Source: Actinomycetospora lutea (lineage in GTDB: Bacteria; Actinomycetota; Actinomycetes; Mycobacteriales; Pseudonocardiaceae). From it: DNA of 64,000 nucleotides. Shown here one piece after another: positions 19,607 through 28,646 of the stretch. The translations under genes were made by a program, and so were the position numbers. The notes beneath the pieces are model-generated. The model saw nothing but the letters and a program-made list of their open reading frames with translations. It was not told where the DNA came from and made no database searches. How positions within the stretch are numbered: the stretch's first letter is position 1; every line of letters starts with the position of its first letter. Location: positions 93,307-157,306 of the forward strand of contig NZ_JAQZAL010000017.1 in assembly GCF_028737205.1 (NCBI RefSeq), given 5' to 3'.

Positions 19607-19612
19607 TACCGT
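19607..19612 (+). promoter_or_regulatory. -10 box (TACCGT) of bioD, leaderless type
   Basis: TACCGT ends 8 nt before GTG 19621 and begins 8 nt after the preceding stop codon. It lets bioD be expressed independently of the signalling pair. Confidence 0.5.
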
Positions 19613-19620
19613 CCTGCACC

Positions 19621-20316
19621 GTGCGGACCCTGATCGTCACCGGCACCGGGACCGACGTCGGCAAGACGGTGGTGGTCGCCGCCGTCGCCGCCCTGGCGCG
19701 GGCGGCGGGCGAGCGCGTCGCCGTGGTCAAGCCGGCCCAGACCGGCGTCGCCCCCGGCGAGGACGGCGACCTCGCCGCGGTCGTGCGCCTCGCCGGTGAC
19801 GTCGACACCCGCGAGCTCGCCCGCTTCCCCGAGCCGCTCGCGCCCGCGACCGCGGCCCGGCGGGCGGGGGCGACGCCGGTGATGGCCGCGCAGGTGGTCG
19901 AGGCCGTCCGGGCGCTCGACGCCGACCTCGTGATCGTCGAGGGCGCCGGCGGGCTGCTGGTCCGGCTGAACGATCTGGGCGAGACCCTCGCCGACGTCGC
20001 CGCCGGCCTCGCCGCGCCGGTGGTGCTGGTCGCCAGCGCGGGCCTGGGCGTGCTCAACACCGCCGCCCTGACCGCCGAGGCGCTGGCCCGACGCGGGCTG
20101 GCGCTGGCCGGGACGGTCGTGGGCGCCTACCCCGAGCACCCCGACCTCGCCGAGCGGACCAACCTCGCCGACCTGCCGGCGGTCACCGGGGCCCCGCTGC
20201 TCGGTGTCCTGCCCGCCGGGCTCGGGGCGGCGACGCCGGAGCGGGTCCTCGAGGCCGCGCGGTGTGGCCTGGGTCCCCTCCTCGGCGGTGGGTGGTCCCC
20301 GGATCGCACACCGTGA
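19621..20316 (+). CDS. bioD: Dethiobiotin synthetase
   Basis: The 231-residue P-loop protein closes the ureido ring of dethiobiotin from diaminopelargonate, CO2 and ATP. The P-loop is VTGTGTDVGKTVV at the N-terminus. VKPAQTGV carries the catalytic lysine and EGAGGLLVRLND is the switch-like substrate loop, all in the usual order. VVLVASAGLGVLNTAALTAEAL matches the conserved C-terminal half, although the usual LGT-like turn reads SAGLG. GTG 19621 is supported by the nearby -10 box. bioB follows 66 bp downstream. Confidence 0.95.
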   Translation: MRTLIVTGTGTDVGKTVVVAAVAALARAAGERVAVVKPAQTGVAPGEDGDLAAVVRLAGDVDTRELARFPEPLAPATAARRAGATPVMAAQVVEAVRALDADLVIVEGAGGLLVRLNDLGETLADVAAGLAAPVVLVASAGLGVLNTAALTAEALARRGLALAGTVVGAYPEHPDLAERTNLADLPAVTGAPLLGVLPAGLGAATPERVLEAARCGLGPLLGGGWSPDRTP

Positions 20317-20382
20317 GGCACACTGCGGCGAGCCCGACAGTGCACGACCGAGTCCGACGAACCCCGACGAAGGGAGCCGTGC

Positions 20383-21429
20383 GTGACGGCCGTCGATCCC
20401 AGCAGCACCGCCGAGGACACGGCGCAGGCCGCGGGCGGCGACATCCTCGCCGTGGCCCGCGAGCAGGTGCTCGAGCGCGGGGAGGGCCTGTCGCAGGAGC
20501 AGGTCCTGGCCGTCCTGCAGCTGCCCACCGACCGCCTGCACGAGGCGCTCGCGCTGGCCCACGAGGTGCGGATGCGCCACTGCGGCCCCGAGGTCGAGGT
20601 GGAGGGCATCGTCTCGCTCAAGACCGGCGGCTGCCCGGAGGACTGCCACTTCTGCTCGCAGTCGGGGCTCTTCGAGTCGCCGGTGCGCGCGGCGTGGCTC
20701 GACGTCGACCGGCTGGTCGAGGCGGCGAAGCAGACCGCGAAGACCGGCGCGACGGAGTTCTGCATCGTCGCCGCGGTGCGCGGGCCGGACGCGAAGCTCA
20801 TGGAGCAGGTGCGCGCCGGCATCGCCGCGATCCGCGCCGAGGTCGACATCAACGTCGCCTGCTCGCTGGGGATGCTGACCCAGGAGCAGGTCGACGAGCT
20901 CGCCGCGATGGGCGTGCACCGCTACAACCACAACCTCGAGACCGCCCGGTCGCACTTCCCCGAGGTCGTCACCACGCACTCCTGGGAGGAGCGCTGGGAG
21001 ACCCTGCAGATGGTGCGCGCGGCCGGCATGGAGGTGTGCTGCGGCGGCATCGTCGGCATGGGGGAGACCCTCGACCAGCGCGCGGAGTTCGCGGTGCAGC
21101 TCGCCGAGCTCGAGCCCGACGAGGTCCCGCTCAACTTCCTGATCCCGAACCCGGGCACCCCGTTCGCGCACCTCGAGGTGCCCCAGGGCGCCGACGCGCT
21201 GAGGACGGTGGCCGCGTTCCGGCTCGCGCTGCCGCGCACCGTGCTGCGCTTCGCCGGCGGGCGTGAGCTGACGCTCGGCGACCTCGGCGCGGAGCAGGGG
21301 ATGCTCGGCGGGGTCAACGCGATCATCGTCGGCAACTACCTGACCAACCTCGGGCGCCCGGCCGAGCAGGACCTCGACATGCTCGAGTCCCTCAAGATGC
21401 CGATCAAGGCCCTGAACGACACGTTGTGA
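20383..21429 (+). CDS. bioB: Biotin synthase (radical SAM)
   Basis: The 348-residue radical SAM enzyme inserts sulfur into dethiobiotin. The [4Fe-4S] motif is in [15 protein letters not shown] (CxxxCxxC). Further cluster and substrate residues are in [35 protein letters not shown] and [15 protein letters not shown]; the last region and [14 protein letters not shown] are diagnostic for BioB. The C-terminus is [21 protein letters not shown] 20383 follows AAGGGAG. It overlaps the bsaP start (GTGA). The pairing with BsaP suggests the actinobacterial type that needs this helper protein. Confidence 0.97.
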   Translation: MTAVDPSSTAEDTAQAAGGDILAVAREQVLERGEGLSQEQVLAVLQLPTDRLHEALALAHEVRMRHCGPEVEVEGIVSLKTGGCPEDCHFCSQSGLFESPVRAAWLDVDRLVEAAKQTAKTGATEFCIVAAVRGPDAKLMEQVRAGIAAIRAEVDINVACSLGMLTQEQVDELAAMGVHRYNHNLETARSHFPEVVTTHSWEERWETLQMVRAAGMEVCCGGIVGMGETLDQRAEFAVQLAELEPDEVPLNFLIPNPGTPFAHLEVPQGADALRTVAAFRLALPRTVLRFAGGRELTLGDLGAEQGMLGGVNAIIVGNYLTNLGRPAEQDLDMLESLKMPIKALNDTL

Positions 21430-21668
21430 GCGCCGTCGTGGAGCCGCCCGCCGGCACCGCCGGTGTCGACCGGCCGTACTGCGCCTGGTGCGGCGCCGCC
21501 CGCGCGCAGGGCGACCACGCCGCCTGCGACCGCCGGCTCGCCACCGTCGACCCGCCGCGGCACTGCCCGCTCTGCGCGCGGCGGATGGTCGTGCAGGTCG
21601 ACCCGATGGGCTGGACGGCGCGGTGCAGCCGGCACGGCGAGTCGGCCGGGACGAACGGGTTCGCATGA
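21426..21668 (+). CDS. bsaP: Biotin synthase auxiliary protein BsaP
   Basis: The 80-residue protein contains three metal-binding groups: Cys19-x2-Cys22, His31/Cys34 and Cys47-x2-Cys50, with Cys67 and His70 near the end (CSRHG). This small Cys-rich protein always follows bioB in mycobacteria and relatives, where it was reported to be needed for biotin synthase activity, probably through an iron-sulfur cluster. The start overlaps the bioB stop, so production is coupled one-to-one. The call rests on position and Cys spacing; the identity of the cluster cannot be seen from sequence. Confidence 0.85.
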   Translation: MSAVVEPPAGTAGVDRPYCAWCGAARAQGDHAACDRRLATVDPPRHCPLCARRMVVQVDPMGWTARCSRHGESAGTNGFA

Positions 21669-21716
21669 CCGGGAGACGGAGCGTCCGGGGGAGCACGCCG
21701 ACAGGGGAGCTCGACC
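21669..21716 (+). repeat. 48-bp dispersed repeat, copy A (intergenic)
   Basis: The stretch runs from CCGGGAGACGGAGCG through GGGGGAGCACGCCGACAGGG to GAGCTCGACC. It matches the segment at 26816-26863 (inside nadB) at 41 of 48 positions without gaps. Here it fills the gap between bsaP and the next gene, and its AGGGGAG (21703-21709) serves as that gene's ribosome binding site. Confidence 0.8.
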
Positions 21717-21717
21717 G

Positions 21718-22323
21718 ATGAGTACCGCGCTCGACGAGGACTTCCTGCCCACCGAGCCGGAGGGCCGGCTGACGCGCGACGAGCTGCGCGGCGACGTCCC
21801 CGCAGCGCTGCGCCTCGCGGCGATCCTGACCGTCGTCGGGCTCCCGCTCGGGGCGCTGTGGGGGTTGCTCGCGCCCGACGTGCACGTCGTCGCCCTGCCC
21901 GGGGCGGGCACCGGCTCCCCGGCGGGCGAGGCGGACCACGCGTTCGACGCGGTGGCGATCTTCGCGCTGATGGTCGCCGCGTACGGCGTGATCGCCGGCG
22001 CCGTCGCGTGGCGGCGCCGGCACCGTCGCGGGCCGGTGGTGCTCGTCGCGCTCGTGCTCGGGTCGGTGGTCGGCGCGTTCCTCGCGGGACGGGTCGGGGC
22101 GCTGTTCGCGTGGTCGGCGTCGCCGGTGCCGGTCCTCGTCGACCCGGCCGCGATCGGCACCAGCGGGGCGCCGGGCGCGCCGGTGCCCGCGGTGCTGACG
22201 AGCGTGCCGGCGTCGCCCGGACCATGGTGGGTGGTGCTCGTCGCCGGGCTCGGGGCGGCGCTGACGTACGTGCTCGCCGCGATCGTCGACGGGCACGAGG
22301 ACATGGGGAGGGACCCCGCATGA
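21718..22323 (+). CDS. Four-helix membrane protein (DUF2567-like)
   Basis: The 201-residue protein has about four hydrophobic segments: ALRLAAILTVVGLPLGALWGLLAP, AFDAVAIFALMVAAYGVIAGAVAW, PVVLVALVLGSVVGAFLAGRVG and PWWVVLVAGLGAALTYVLAAIV. Position directly after bioB-bsaP matches a mycobacterial transmembrane protein of the DUF2567 group, so the link appears conserved, perhaps for biotin or precursor handling; that role is inference. ATG 21718 uses a ribosome site that lies in the dispersed repeat. Its stop overlaps the start of the M20 peptidase (ATGA). Confidence 0.75.
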   Translation: MSTALDEDFLPTEPEGRLTRDELRGDVPAALRLAAILTVVGLPLGALWGLLAPDVHVVALPGAGTGSPAGEADHAFDAVAIFALMVAAYGVIAGAVAWRRRHRRGPVVLVALVLGSVVGAFLAGRVGALFAWSASPVPVLVDPAAIGTSGAPGAPVPAVLTSVPASPGPWWVVLVAGLGAALTYVLAAIVDGHEDMGRDPA

Positions 22324-23393
22324 CCACCTCGGTGAACGCTCTCGACCTGGCGGGCGAGCTGGTCCGCCTCGACACCCGCGGCGGCGGGGAACGGGTCGCG
22401 GCGGACCTGCTCGCGGACCGCCTCGAGGACGCGGGCCTGGTCGTGGCCGTCCACGAGACGCGGCCCGGCCGCGCGAACCTCGTGGCGCACCACGGCGACG
22501 CCACGCCGGTGACGTTGACCGGCCACCTCGACACCGTGCCCGCCGACGAGACGGTGTGGTCGTTCGACCCGCTCGCGGGCGACGTCGTCGACGGTCGGCT
22601 GCGCGGGCGGGGCGCGAGCGACATGAAGGCCGGCGTCGCCGCCGCGGTCGTCGCGGCCGCCGAGCACGTGCGCGGCGGCGGGACCGGCGTGCAGGTGGTG
22701 CTGACGTTCGGCGAGGAGACCGGCTGCGAGGGCGCCCGCGAGATCCCGGCCGACGCGCTGCGCCCGTCCGGCACGCTGCTCGTCGCCGAGCCCACCAACA
22801 ACCGCGTCGTGCTGGGCCACAAGGGCGTGCTGTGGCTCGTGCTGCACGCGACGGGGATCCCGGCGCACGGGTCGCGCCCCGACCTCGGGCACAACGCGCT
22901 CGTCGACCTGGCCCGCGCCGCGGTGCGCATCCACGAGCACGACGCCTGGCCGACCAGCCCGACCCACGGCGCGACCACCGCCAACGTCGGGATGATGCGC
23001 GCGGGTGTCCAGCCCAACGTCGTCCCCGACCGCGCGGCGCTGACCGTCGACCTGCGCCTGGTGCCCGGTGACACCGCCGACGCCGCCGAGGCCACGGTCG
23101 TCGACCTGGCCGGGGTGGACGTGGAGACCGAGCGCCTCGTCGAGCTCCCGCTGATCGACACCGACCCGGGCCGGGTGGCCCGCGCGGTCGAGCTGCTCGG
23201 CGGGGGCGAGCCCCGCTACGCGACCTACTTCACCGACGCGAGCGTGCTCGCCGGGGCCCTCGGCGGCGCGGACACCATCGTCTGCGGACCCGGCGAGCCC
23301 GACCAGTGCCACGTCACCGACGAGTGGGCGCCGGCCGACCTGGTCGACCCCGCCGCCGAGGCCTATCGCCGGGTGCTGGCCGAGTACACCTAG
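22320..23393 (+). CDS. M20-family metallopeptidase (DapE/ArgE-like)
   Basis: The 357-residue protein has the co-catalytic zinc enzyme motifs: VTLTGHLDTVPADE (His and Asp), LRGRGASDMKAGVAA (bridging Asp), FGEETGCEGAREIP (catalytic Glu pair), VAEPTNNRVVLGHKGVL and IPAHGSRPDLGHNAL (dimer-domain His). DapE removes succinate from N-succinyl-diaminopimelate in lysine and cell-wall synthesis. ArgE and other deacylases share the fold. Since arginine genes sit elsewhere with argJ (which makes argE unnecessary), DapE is the better guess. It is coupled to the membrane gene upstream and converges on the Lon-domain gene. Confidence 0.75.
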   Translation: MTTSVNALDLAGELVRLDTRGGGERVAADLLADRLEDAGLVVAVHETRPGRANLVAHHGDATPVTLTGHLDTVPADETVWSFDPLAGDVVDGRLRGRGASDMKAGVAAAVVAAAEHVRGGGTGVQVVLTFGEETGCEGAREIPADALRPSGTLLVAEPTNNRVVLGHKGVLWLVLHATGIPAHGSRPDLGHNALVDLARAAVRIHEHDAWPTSPTHGATTANVGMMRAGVQPNVVPDRAALTVDLRLVPGDTADAAEATVVDLAGVDVETERLVELPLIDTDPGRVARAVELLGGGEPRYATYFTDASVLAGALGGADTIVCGPGEPDQCHVTDEWAPADLVDPAAEAYRRVLAEYT

Positions 23394-24091
23394 TTCAGGC
23401 TGTGCTCGACCGCGAACTTCGCGGCGGGCGCCCACACCGCGCGCAGCTCGTCGAGCAGCACGGCCTCGCGGGTCATCGACTGGCGCACGAGCTGCAGGCG
23501 CTTGATCGGGCAGGTCTGCTCGAGCAGCTCCTGGCGGTCGGCGAGGGGCAGCAGGCAGTCGCCCGCGAGGATGTGGGCGAGCTCGGGGTCGGCGACGTCG
23601 GGTGCCGGCTCCTCCGCGAGCTCCGCGGGCAGCTCCCCGTCGCCGCCGCCCTGCTGGCGCCAGGCCGTGGTGCAGTAGCGGCGGTGGGCGGCGCGGGCGG
23701 CCATCGCGAGCGGGGCGAGGTCGTGGCCCTCGCCGTCCTCGTCGTCGGGCACCCACTCGACGTTGGCCACGAGGTAGGGCGCGGCGGAGTCGTCGACCTC
23801 GAGGAGGCGGAAGCGCCGGTCGCCGGTGGTCTGGATGTCGAAGCGGCCGTCGGGCAGCCGGCGGACCTCGCGCAGCGTCGCCGTGCAGCCCACGTCGTGC
23901 AGGCCGTCGCGCCCGTCGTCGGGGCTCCAGCCCTCGCGCACCGCGACCACCCCGAACTGCTTGCCGGGCAGCGTGCCGGTGACCAGGTCGATCGTCAGCT
24001 GGCGGTAGCGCGGCTCGAAGATGTGCAGTGGTAGCGACGCACCCGGGAGCAGGACGGTCCCCAACGGGAACAGGGGCAGCGTCTCGACCAC
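23390..24091 (-). CDS. LON substrate-binding-domain protein
   Basis: The protein is a stand-alone Lon N-terminal (PUA-like) domain, with no ATPase or protease part. It starts ETLPLFPLGTVLLPGASLPLHIFEPRYRQL, the classic signature, and continues with FGVVAVREG, VGCTATLREVRRLPDGRFDI and GDRRFRLLEV. GTG 24091 is chosen because it precedes this signature directly and lies 7 nt after a minus-strand TAGCGT; that gives 233 residues. Such proteins occur widely in actinomycetes; the function is unknown, possibly protein binding. It overlaps the M20 gene tail to tail. Confidence 0.85.
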   Translation of the reverse strand: MVETLPLFPLGTVLLPGASLPLHIFEPRYRQLTIDLVTGTLPGKQFGVVAVREGWSPDDGRDGLHDVGCTATLREVRRLPDGRFDIQTTGDRRFRLLEVDDSAAPYLVANVEWVPDDEDGEGHDLAPLAMAARAAHRRYCTTAWRQQGGGDGELPAELAEEPAPDVADPELAHILAGDCLLPLADRQELLEQTCPIKRLQLVRQSMTREAVLLDELRAVWAPAAKFAVEHSLN

Positions 24092-24098
24092 GACGCCC

Positions 24099-24104
24099 AC
24101 GCTA
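24099..24104 (-). promoter_or_regulatory. -10 box (TAGCGT) of the LON-domain gene, leaderless type
   Basis: On the minus strand TAGCGT is followed by 7 nt and GTG. It lies just past the nrtR stop codon, so this gene need not rely on the nrtR transcript. Confidence 0.5.
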
Positions 24105-24845
24105 CGACCCCGGGCGCGTCGCCGCCGGGTGGGTCTCGCCGGCGGGCTCACCGGGTGGTCGCAGCGCGGCGAACGGATCGGTCACGCGCAGTCCGTGTTC
24201 CGAGAACCGGAAGACCGCGGCCGGGCGACCCCCGGCGGGTCCCGGGGCGGCGGTCTCGCCGGTGGGGACCAGGACGCCGCGCCGGGTCAGGACGCGCTGC
24301 AGGTTGGTCGCCGACACCCGGTGCCCGAGCGCGGCGGCGTAGAGATCGCGCAGCTCGGAGACGGTGAACGCGGTCGGCGCGAGCGCGAAGCCGATGTTGG
24401 TGTACGAGAGCTTCGCGCGCAGCCGGTCGAGGCCGGCGCGGGTGATGGCGCCGTGGTCGAAGGCGGTCTCGGGGAGGCGGTCGACCCGGTGCCAGGCGGT
24501 GTCGTCGGGGACCGCGGGGTCGGCGTCGGTGGGGACGAGCCCGAGGAACGCGGTGGCGATCCGGCGCGGGGGCGGCCCGCGATGGGGGTCGGAGAACACA
24601 CCGAGCTGCTCGACGTGCGCGACCTCGCCCAGGTCGACCTTCTCGGCGAGGTGCCGGCGCACCGAGCCCTCGACGTCCTCGTCCGGCCCGAGGCGCCCGC
24701 CCGGGAGGGCCCAACGCCCGGCGTGCGGCTCCCGGGCGCGCTGCCAGAGCAGCACGCTGGGCACGGCCTCGGTGATCCGCAGGACGACGGCGAGCACGTC
24801 GTGCGCGTACGTCCCCGCCGCCTCACCGACGTCCCCGCCCTCCAC
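24102..24845 (-). CDS. nrtR: NrtR-type transcriptional regulator of NAD synthesis
   Basis: The 247-residue protein combines an N-terminal Nudix-like domain (residues ~15-150; WALPGGRLGPDEDVEGSVRRHLAEKVDL) with a C-terminal winged helix (LSYTNIGFALAPTAFTVSELRDLYAAALGHRVSATNLQRVL). The Nudix box lacks the full REuxEExGu set, since the glutamates of the catalytic helix are reduced to HLAEKVDL, fitting a sensor rather than a hydrolase. NrtR regulators bind ADP-ribose and repress NAD genes. It is divergent from nadABC, as in mycobacteria, and a palindrome lies before nadA. GTG 24845 lies 8 nt after a minus-strand TACGAT. Confidence 0.85.
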   Translation of the reverse strand: MEGGDVGEAAGTYAHDVLAVVLRITEAVPSVLLWQRAREPHAGRWALPGGRLGPDEDVEGSVRRHLAEKVDLGEVAHVEQLGVFSDPHRGPPPRRIATAFLGLVPTDADPAVPDDTAWHRVDRLPETAFDHGAITRAGLDRLRAKLSYTNIGFALAPTAFTVSELRDLYAAALGHRVSATNLQRVLTRRGVLVPTGETAAPGPAGGRPAAVFRFSEHGLRVTDPFAALRPPGEPAGETHPAATRPGS

Positions 24846-24853
24846 GGAGCGTG

Positions 24854-24859
24854 ATCGTA
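24854..24859 (-). promoter_or_regulatory. -10 box (TACGAT) of nrtR, leaderless type
   Basis: The minus-strand TACGAT ends 8 nt before the chosen GTG at 24845, which starts M-E-G-G-D-V-G. This decides against the longer reading frame that extends into the intergenic region. Confidence 0.5.
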
Positions 24860-24980
24860 GACCGGTCAGCCTGCCGACCACGCCGGTGTCCGTCGTCGGG
24901 GAAGGCCCCCGCTCGCCGCGCCGAGGGTGGCGCGCACCACGCCGCGTGATCGGTGCTGGCGTGGCCGCGGGCGAGCGGGG

Positions 24981-24986
24981 TACGGT
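24981..24986 (+). promoter_or_regulatory. -10 box (TACGGT) of nadABC
   Basis: TACGGT lies 8 bp before the palindrome at 24994, so transcription would start at its left edge. The leader to nadA ATG 25070 is about 75 nt. An in-frame ATG at 24992, 5 nt after the box, could give a leaderless longer product but lacks conserved sequence. Confidence 0.5.
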
Positions 24987-24993
24987 CGACCAT

Positions 24994-25016
24994 GTTTTCG
25001 ACCACCAGGCGAAAAC
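24994..25016 (+). promoter_or_regulatory. Inverted repeat before nadA, probable NrtR operator
   Basis: GTTTTCG (24994-25000) and CGAAAAC (25010-25016) are exact inverted arms around a 9-nt spacer. The A/T-rich arms stand out in this GC-rich DNA. The site lies just after the nadA -10 box and opposite nrtR, the right place for repression of nadABC. Confidence 0.65.
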
Positions 25017-25069
25017 CACCGAGACCGGCCGCCCTCGACGCCGAGGGGCCGCCGGGGGAGGAGACGGCG

Positions 25070-26089
25070 ATGACCGTCACCGCAGCCACGGCTCTCGTCG
25101 AGCCGGTGGTCGCCGGCCCGGACTGGGCGGACGAGGTGCGCCGGCTGGCGCGCGAGCGCAATGCCGTGGTCCTCGCGCACAACTACCAGCGCCCGGAGAT
25201 CCAGGACGTCGCCGACCACACCGGCGACTCGCTCGCGCTCTCCCGCATCGCCGCGGCCAGCGACGCGAGCACCATCGTCTTCTGCGGCGTGCACTTCATG
25301 GCCGAGACCGCGAAGATCCTCGCGCCGGAGAAGACCGTCCTCATCCCGGACGCGCGGGCCGGCTGCAGCCTCGCCGACTCGATCACCGCCGACGAGCTGC
25401 GCGCCTGGAAGAGCGAGCACCTTCGCCCTGGTCAGCCCGAGCCGGTGGTCGTCAGCTACGTCAACACGACCGCCGCGGTGAAGGCCGAGACCGACGTCTG
25501 CTGCACGTCGTCGAACGCCGTCGAGGTCGTCGAGAGCATCCCGCCCGACCGCGAGGTCCTGTTCCTGCCCGACCAGTTCCTCGGCGCGCACGTCCAGCGC
25601 GTGACGGGGCGGGGCAACCTGCACATCTGGGCCGGCGAGTGCCACGTCCACGCCGGCATCAACGGCGCCGAGCTCGCCGCGCAGGCGCAGGCCGACCCCG
25701 AGGCCGACCTGTTCGTCCACCCCGAGTGCGGCTGCGCGACCAGCGCGCTCTACCTCGCCGGCGCGGGCGCGGTGCCCGCCGAGCAGGTCCACATCCTCTC
25801 CACCGGCGGGATGCTCGACGCCGCCAAGAACACGACGAAGCGCAGCGTGCTGGTGGCCACGGAGGTCGGGATGCTCCACCAGCTGCGCCGCGCCAACCCC
25901 GACGTCGACTTCCGCGCGGTCAACGACCGGGCCGCCTGCTCGTACATGAAGATGATCACGGCCGGCGCGCTGACCCGGGCGCTGCGCGAGGGTCGCGACG
26001 AGGTGCACGTCGATCCCGAGACGGCGACCCGCGCCCGCGGCGCCGTCCAGCGGATGATCGAGATCGGACAGCCCGGGGGTGGGGAGTGA
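25070..26089 (+). CDS. nadA: Quinolinate synthase A
   Basis: The 339-residue iron-sulfur enzyme joins iminoaspartate with dihydroxyacetone phosphate to make quinolinate. Visible family motifs are [47 protein letters not shown] (cluster Cys), [11 protein letters not shown] (second cluster Cys), [26 protein letters not shown] (third cluster Cys region) and [19 protein letters not shown] 25070 is chosen over an upstream ATG because GGGGGAGGAG precedes it and the homology starts here. The stop overlaps the nadB start, and the three genes form one operon. Confidence 0.96.
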   Translation: MTVTAATALVEPVVAGPDWADEVRRLARERNAVVLAHNYQRPEIQDVADHTGDSLALSRIAAASDASTIVFCGVHFMAETAKILAPEKTVLIPDARAGCSLADSITADELRAWKSEHLRPGQPEPVVVSYVNTTAAVKAETDVCCTSSNAVEVVESIPPDREVLFLPDQFLGAHVQRVTGRGNLHIWAGECHVHAGINGAELAAQAQADPEADLFVHPECGCATSALYLAGAGAVPAEQVHILSTGGMLDAAKNTTKRSVLVATEVGMLHQLRRANPDVDFRAVNDRAACSYMKMITAGALTRALREGRDEVHVDPETATRARGAVQRMIEIGQPGGGE

Positions 26090-27734
26090 GCCGCCCCGAC
26101 TGGGAGGGCGCCGCCGACCTGGTCGTCGTCGGCTCGGGCGTCGCCGGTCTCACCGCGGCCCTGACCGCCCAGCGCGCCGGGCTGCGCGTCGTCGTCGTCA
26201 CCAAGGACGCCCCCGACGCCGGGAGCACGCGCTGGGCCCAGGGCGGGATCGCGGTGGTGCTCGGCGACGTGCCCGGCGACTCCGTCACGACCCACCTCGC
26301 CGACACCGTGGCCGCCGGCGGCGGGCTCGTGGACCCGATCGCGGCCCGCACGATCCTCGCCGCCGGGCCCGCGGCGGTGGCCGCCCTGCGCGGCGAGGGC
26401 GCGGTGTTCGACGGGCACCCCGACCGCCTGGCCCGCACCCGCGAGGGCGGGCACACGGCGCTGCGCGTCGTCCACGCCGGCGGCGACGCCACCGGCTCCG
26501 AGGTCGAGCGCGCCCTGCTCGCCGCCTCGCGGCGCGAGGAGCTGACGGTGCTCGCCGGCCACGCCGCCGCGTCGGTGGTCACCGGGCCCGACGGCGCCGT
26601 CGGGGGTTTGGAGGTCCGCGACGACGAGGGTCGCGCCGGGCTCCTCGCCGCGCCCGCGGTCCTGCTCGCGACCGGTGGCGTCGGCGGGCTCTACGAGACG
26701 ACGACCAACCCGACCGTCGCGACCGCCGACGGCTGGGCGCTCGCCCTGCGCGCCGGCGCCGCGCTCGCCGACGTCGAGTTCGTGCAGTTCCACCCCACCG
26801 CTCTGTACACCGGGGCCGGGAGACGAAGCAGTCAGGGGAGCACGCCGATAGGGGAGCTCCACCCGACGTGGCGGCCGCGGGGACGCGCGCCGCTGGTCAC
26901 CGAGGCCCTGCGCGGCGAGGGCGCGGTGCTGCGCGACACGAGCGGCGCGTCGGTGACCGCGGGCGTGCACCCGCTGGGCGACCTCGCGCCCCGCGACGTC
27001 GTCGCCGCGGCGATCACGCGGCGGATCGGGGACCTCGGCGCCGAGCACGTCTGGCTCGACGCCACCGGCATCCCGGACGTCGCCGCGCGCTTCCCGACCG
27101 TCGCCGCCTCCTGCGCGGCGATCGGCGTCGACCTCGCGCGCGACCCCGTCCCGGTGCGCCCCGCCGCGCACTACTCCTGCGGCGGCGTGATCACCGACGA
27201 CCGCGGGCGCACCGGCGTCCCCGGGCTCTGGGCCGCCGGCGAGGTCGCCCGCACCGGACTGCACGGCGCCAACCGGCTCGCGTCGAACAGCCTGCTCGAG
27301 GGCCTGGTGATGGGCCGGCGCGCCGCCGAGGACGTGGCCGCGACCCTGGCCGGACCGCGGCGCCTGGCGGAGCCGGGCGAATCCGAAGCCGTGTCGGTCC
27401 CGATCGCCGACCGCGCCGTCCTGCAGGCCGCGATGACCTGCGGCGCGGCGATCGGGCGCGACGCCGCCGGGCTCGCCGCCGCCTCGGACGCCGTCGAGGC
27501 CGCGAGCACCGAGCGGGTCCCGGCGACCCGCGCCGACGTCGAGGACGCCGCCCTGACCCTCGCGGCGCACGCCCTGCTCGCGGCCGCCGGCTCGCGCACC
27601 GAGAGCCGCGGCTGCCACGTGCGCACCGACCACCCCGCCGTCGACGACCACTGGCAGCGCGCCTCGTCCACCGTCGTCCTGTCCGGGGACCGCCTGCACG
27701 TCGGCACCACCGACGCCCGTCACGGAGGTGTCGC

Positions 27735-27738
<4 letters not shown>
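26086..27738 (+). CDS. nadB: L-aspartate oxidase with repeat-derived insertion
   Basis: The flavoenzyme oxidises aspartate to iminoaspartate for NadA. FAD binding is [19 protein letters not shown], followed by [70 protein letters not shown] and [18 protein letters not shown]; catalytic Arg and His residues are present. At 550 residues it is longer than usual. Residues ~244-259, between QFHPTALY and [12 protein letters not shown], are encoded by a copy of the 48-bp dispersed repeat and have no counterpart in mycobacterial NadB as I recall it. The frame is kept, so activity is likely but untested. Confidence 0.93.
26816..26863 (+). repeat. 48-bp dispersed repeat, copy B (in frame inside nadB)
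   Basis: The segment from CCGGGAGACGAAGCAG to GGGGAGCTCCACC matches copy A (21669-21716) at 41 of 48 positions. Its length, a multiple of three, adds about 16 codons without shifting nadB. The encoded [16 protein letters not shown] is polar and likely forms a surface loop. Confidence 0.8.
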
Positions 27739-28606
<868 letters not shown>

Positions 28607-28610
<4 letters not shown>

Positions 28611-28646
28611 GCGAAGTTCGGGGCTATAGCACCAAAGTTCGCTCAC
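28607..28646. repeat. 40-bp palindromic element, copy 2
   Basis: It starts GTGAGCGAAGTTCGGGGCTA and ends TAGCACCAAAGTTCGCTCAC, a near-perfect inverted repeat around GGCTATAGC, matching the element at 15386. Its first TGA is the nadC stop and its first GTG is the only possible start of the next gene. In RNA it would form a long hairpin at this junction. Confidence 0.8.

Noticed and set aside
22296..24151. Long frames opposite the M20 peptidase and on other strands of the bio and nad regions
   Set aside because: They mirror real genes and have random-looking, Arg/Pro-rich composition.
24102..24845. A plain Nudix hydrolase
   Set aside because: The protein has an added C-terminal winged helix and sits divergent to nadABC, so a regulator is more likely.
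24992..24994. ATG 24992 as the nadA start (leaderless)
   Set aside because: It is only 5 nt from the -10 box, overlaps the operator and adds an unconserved extension; ATG 25070 has a strong ribosome site.
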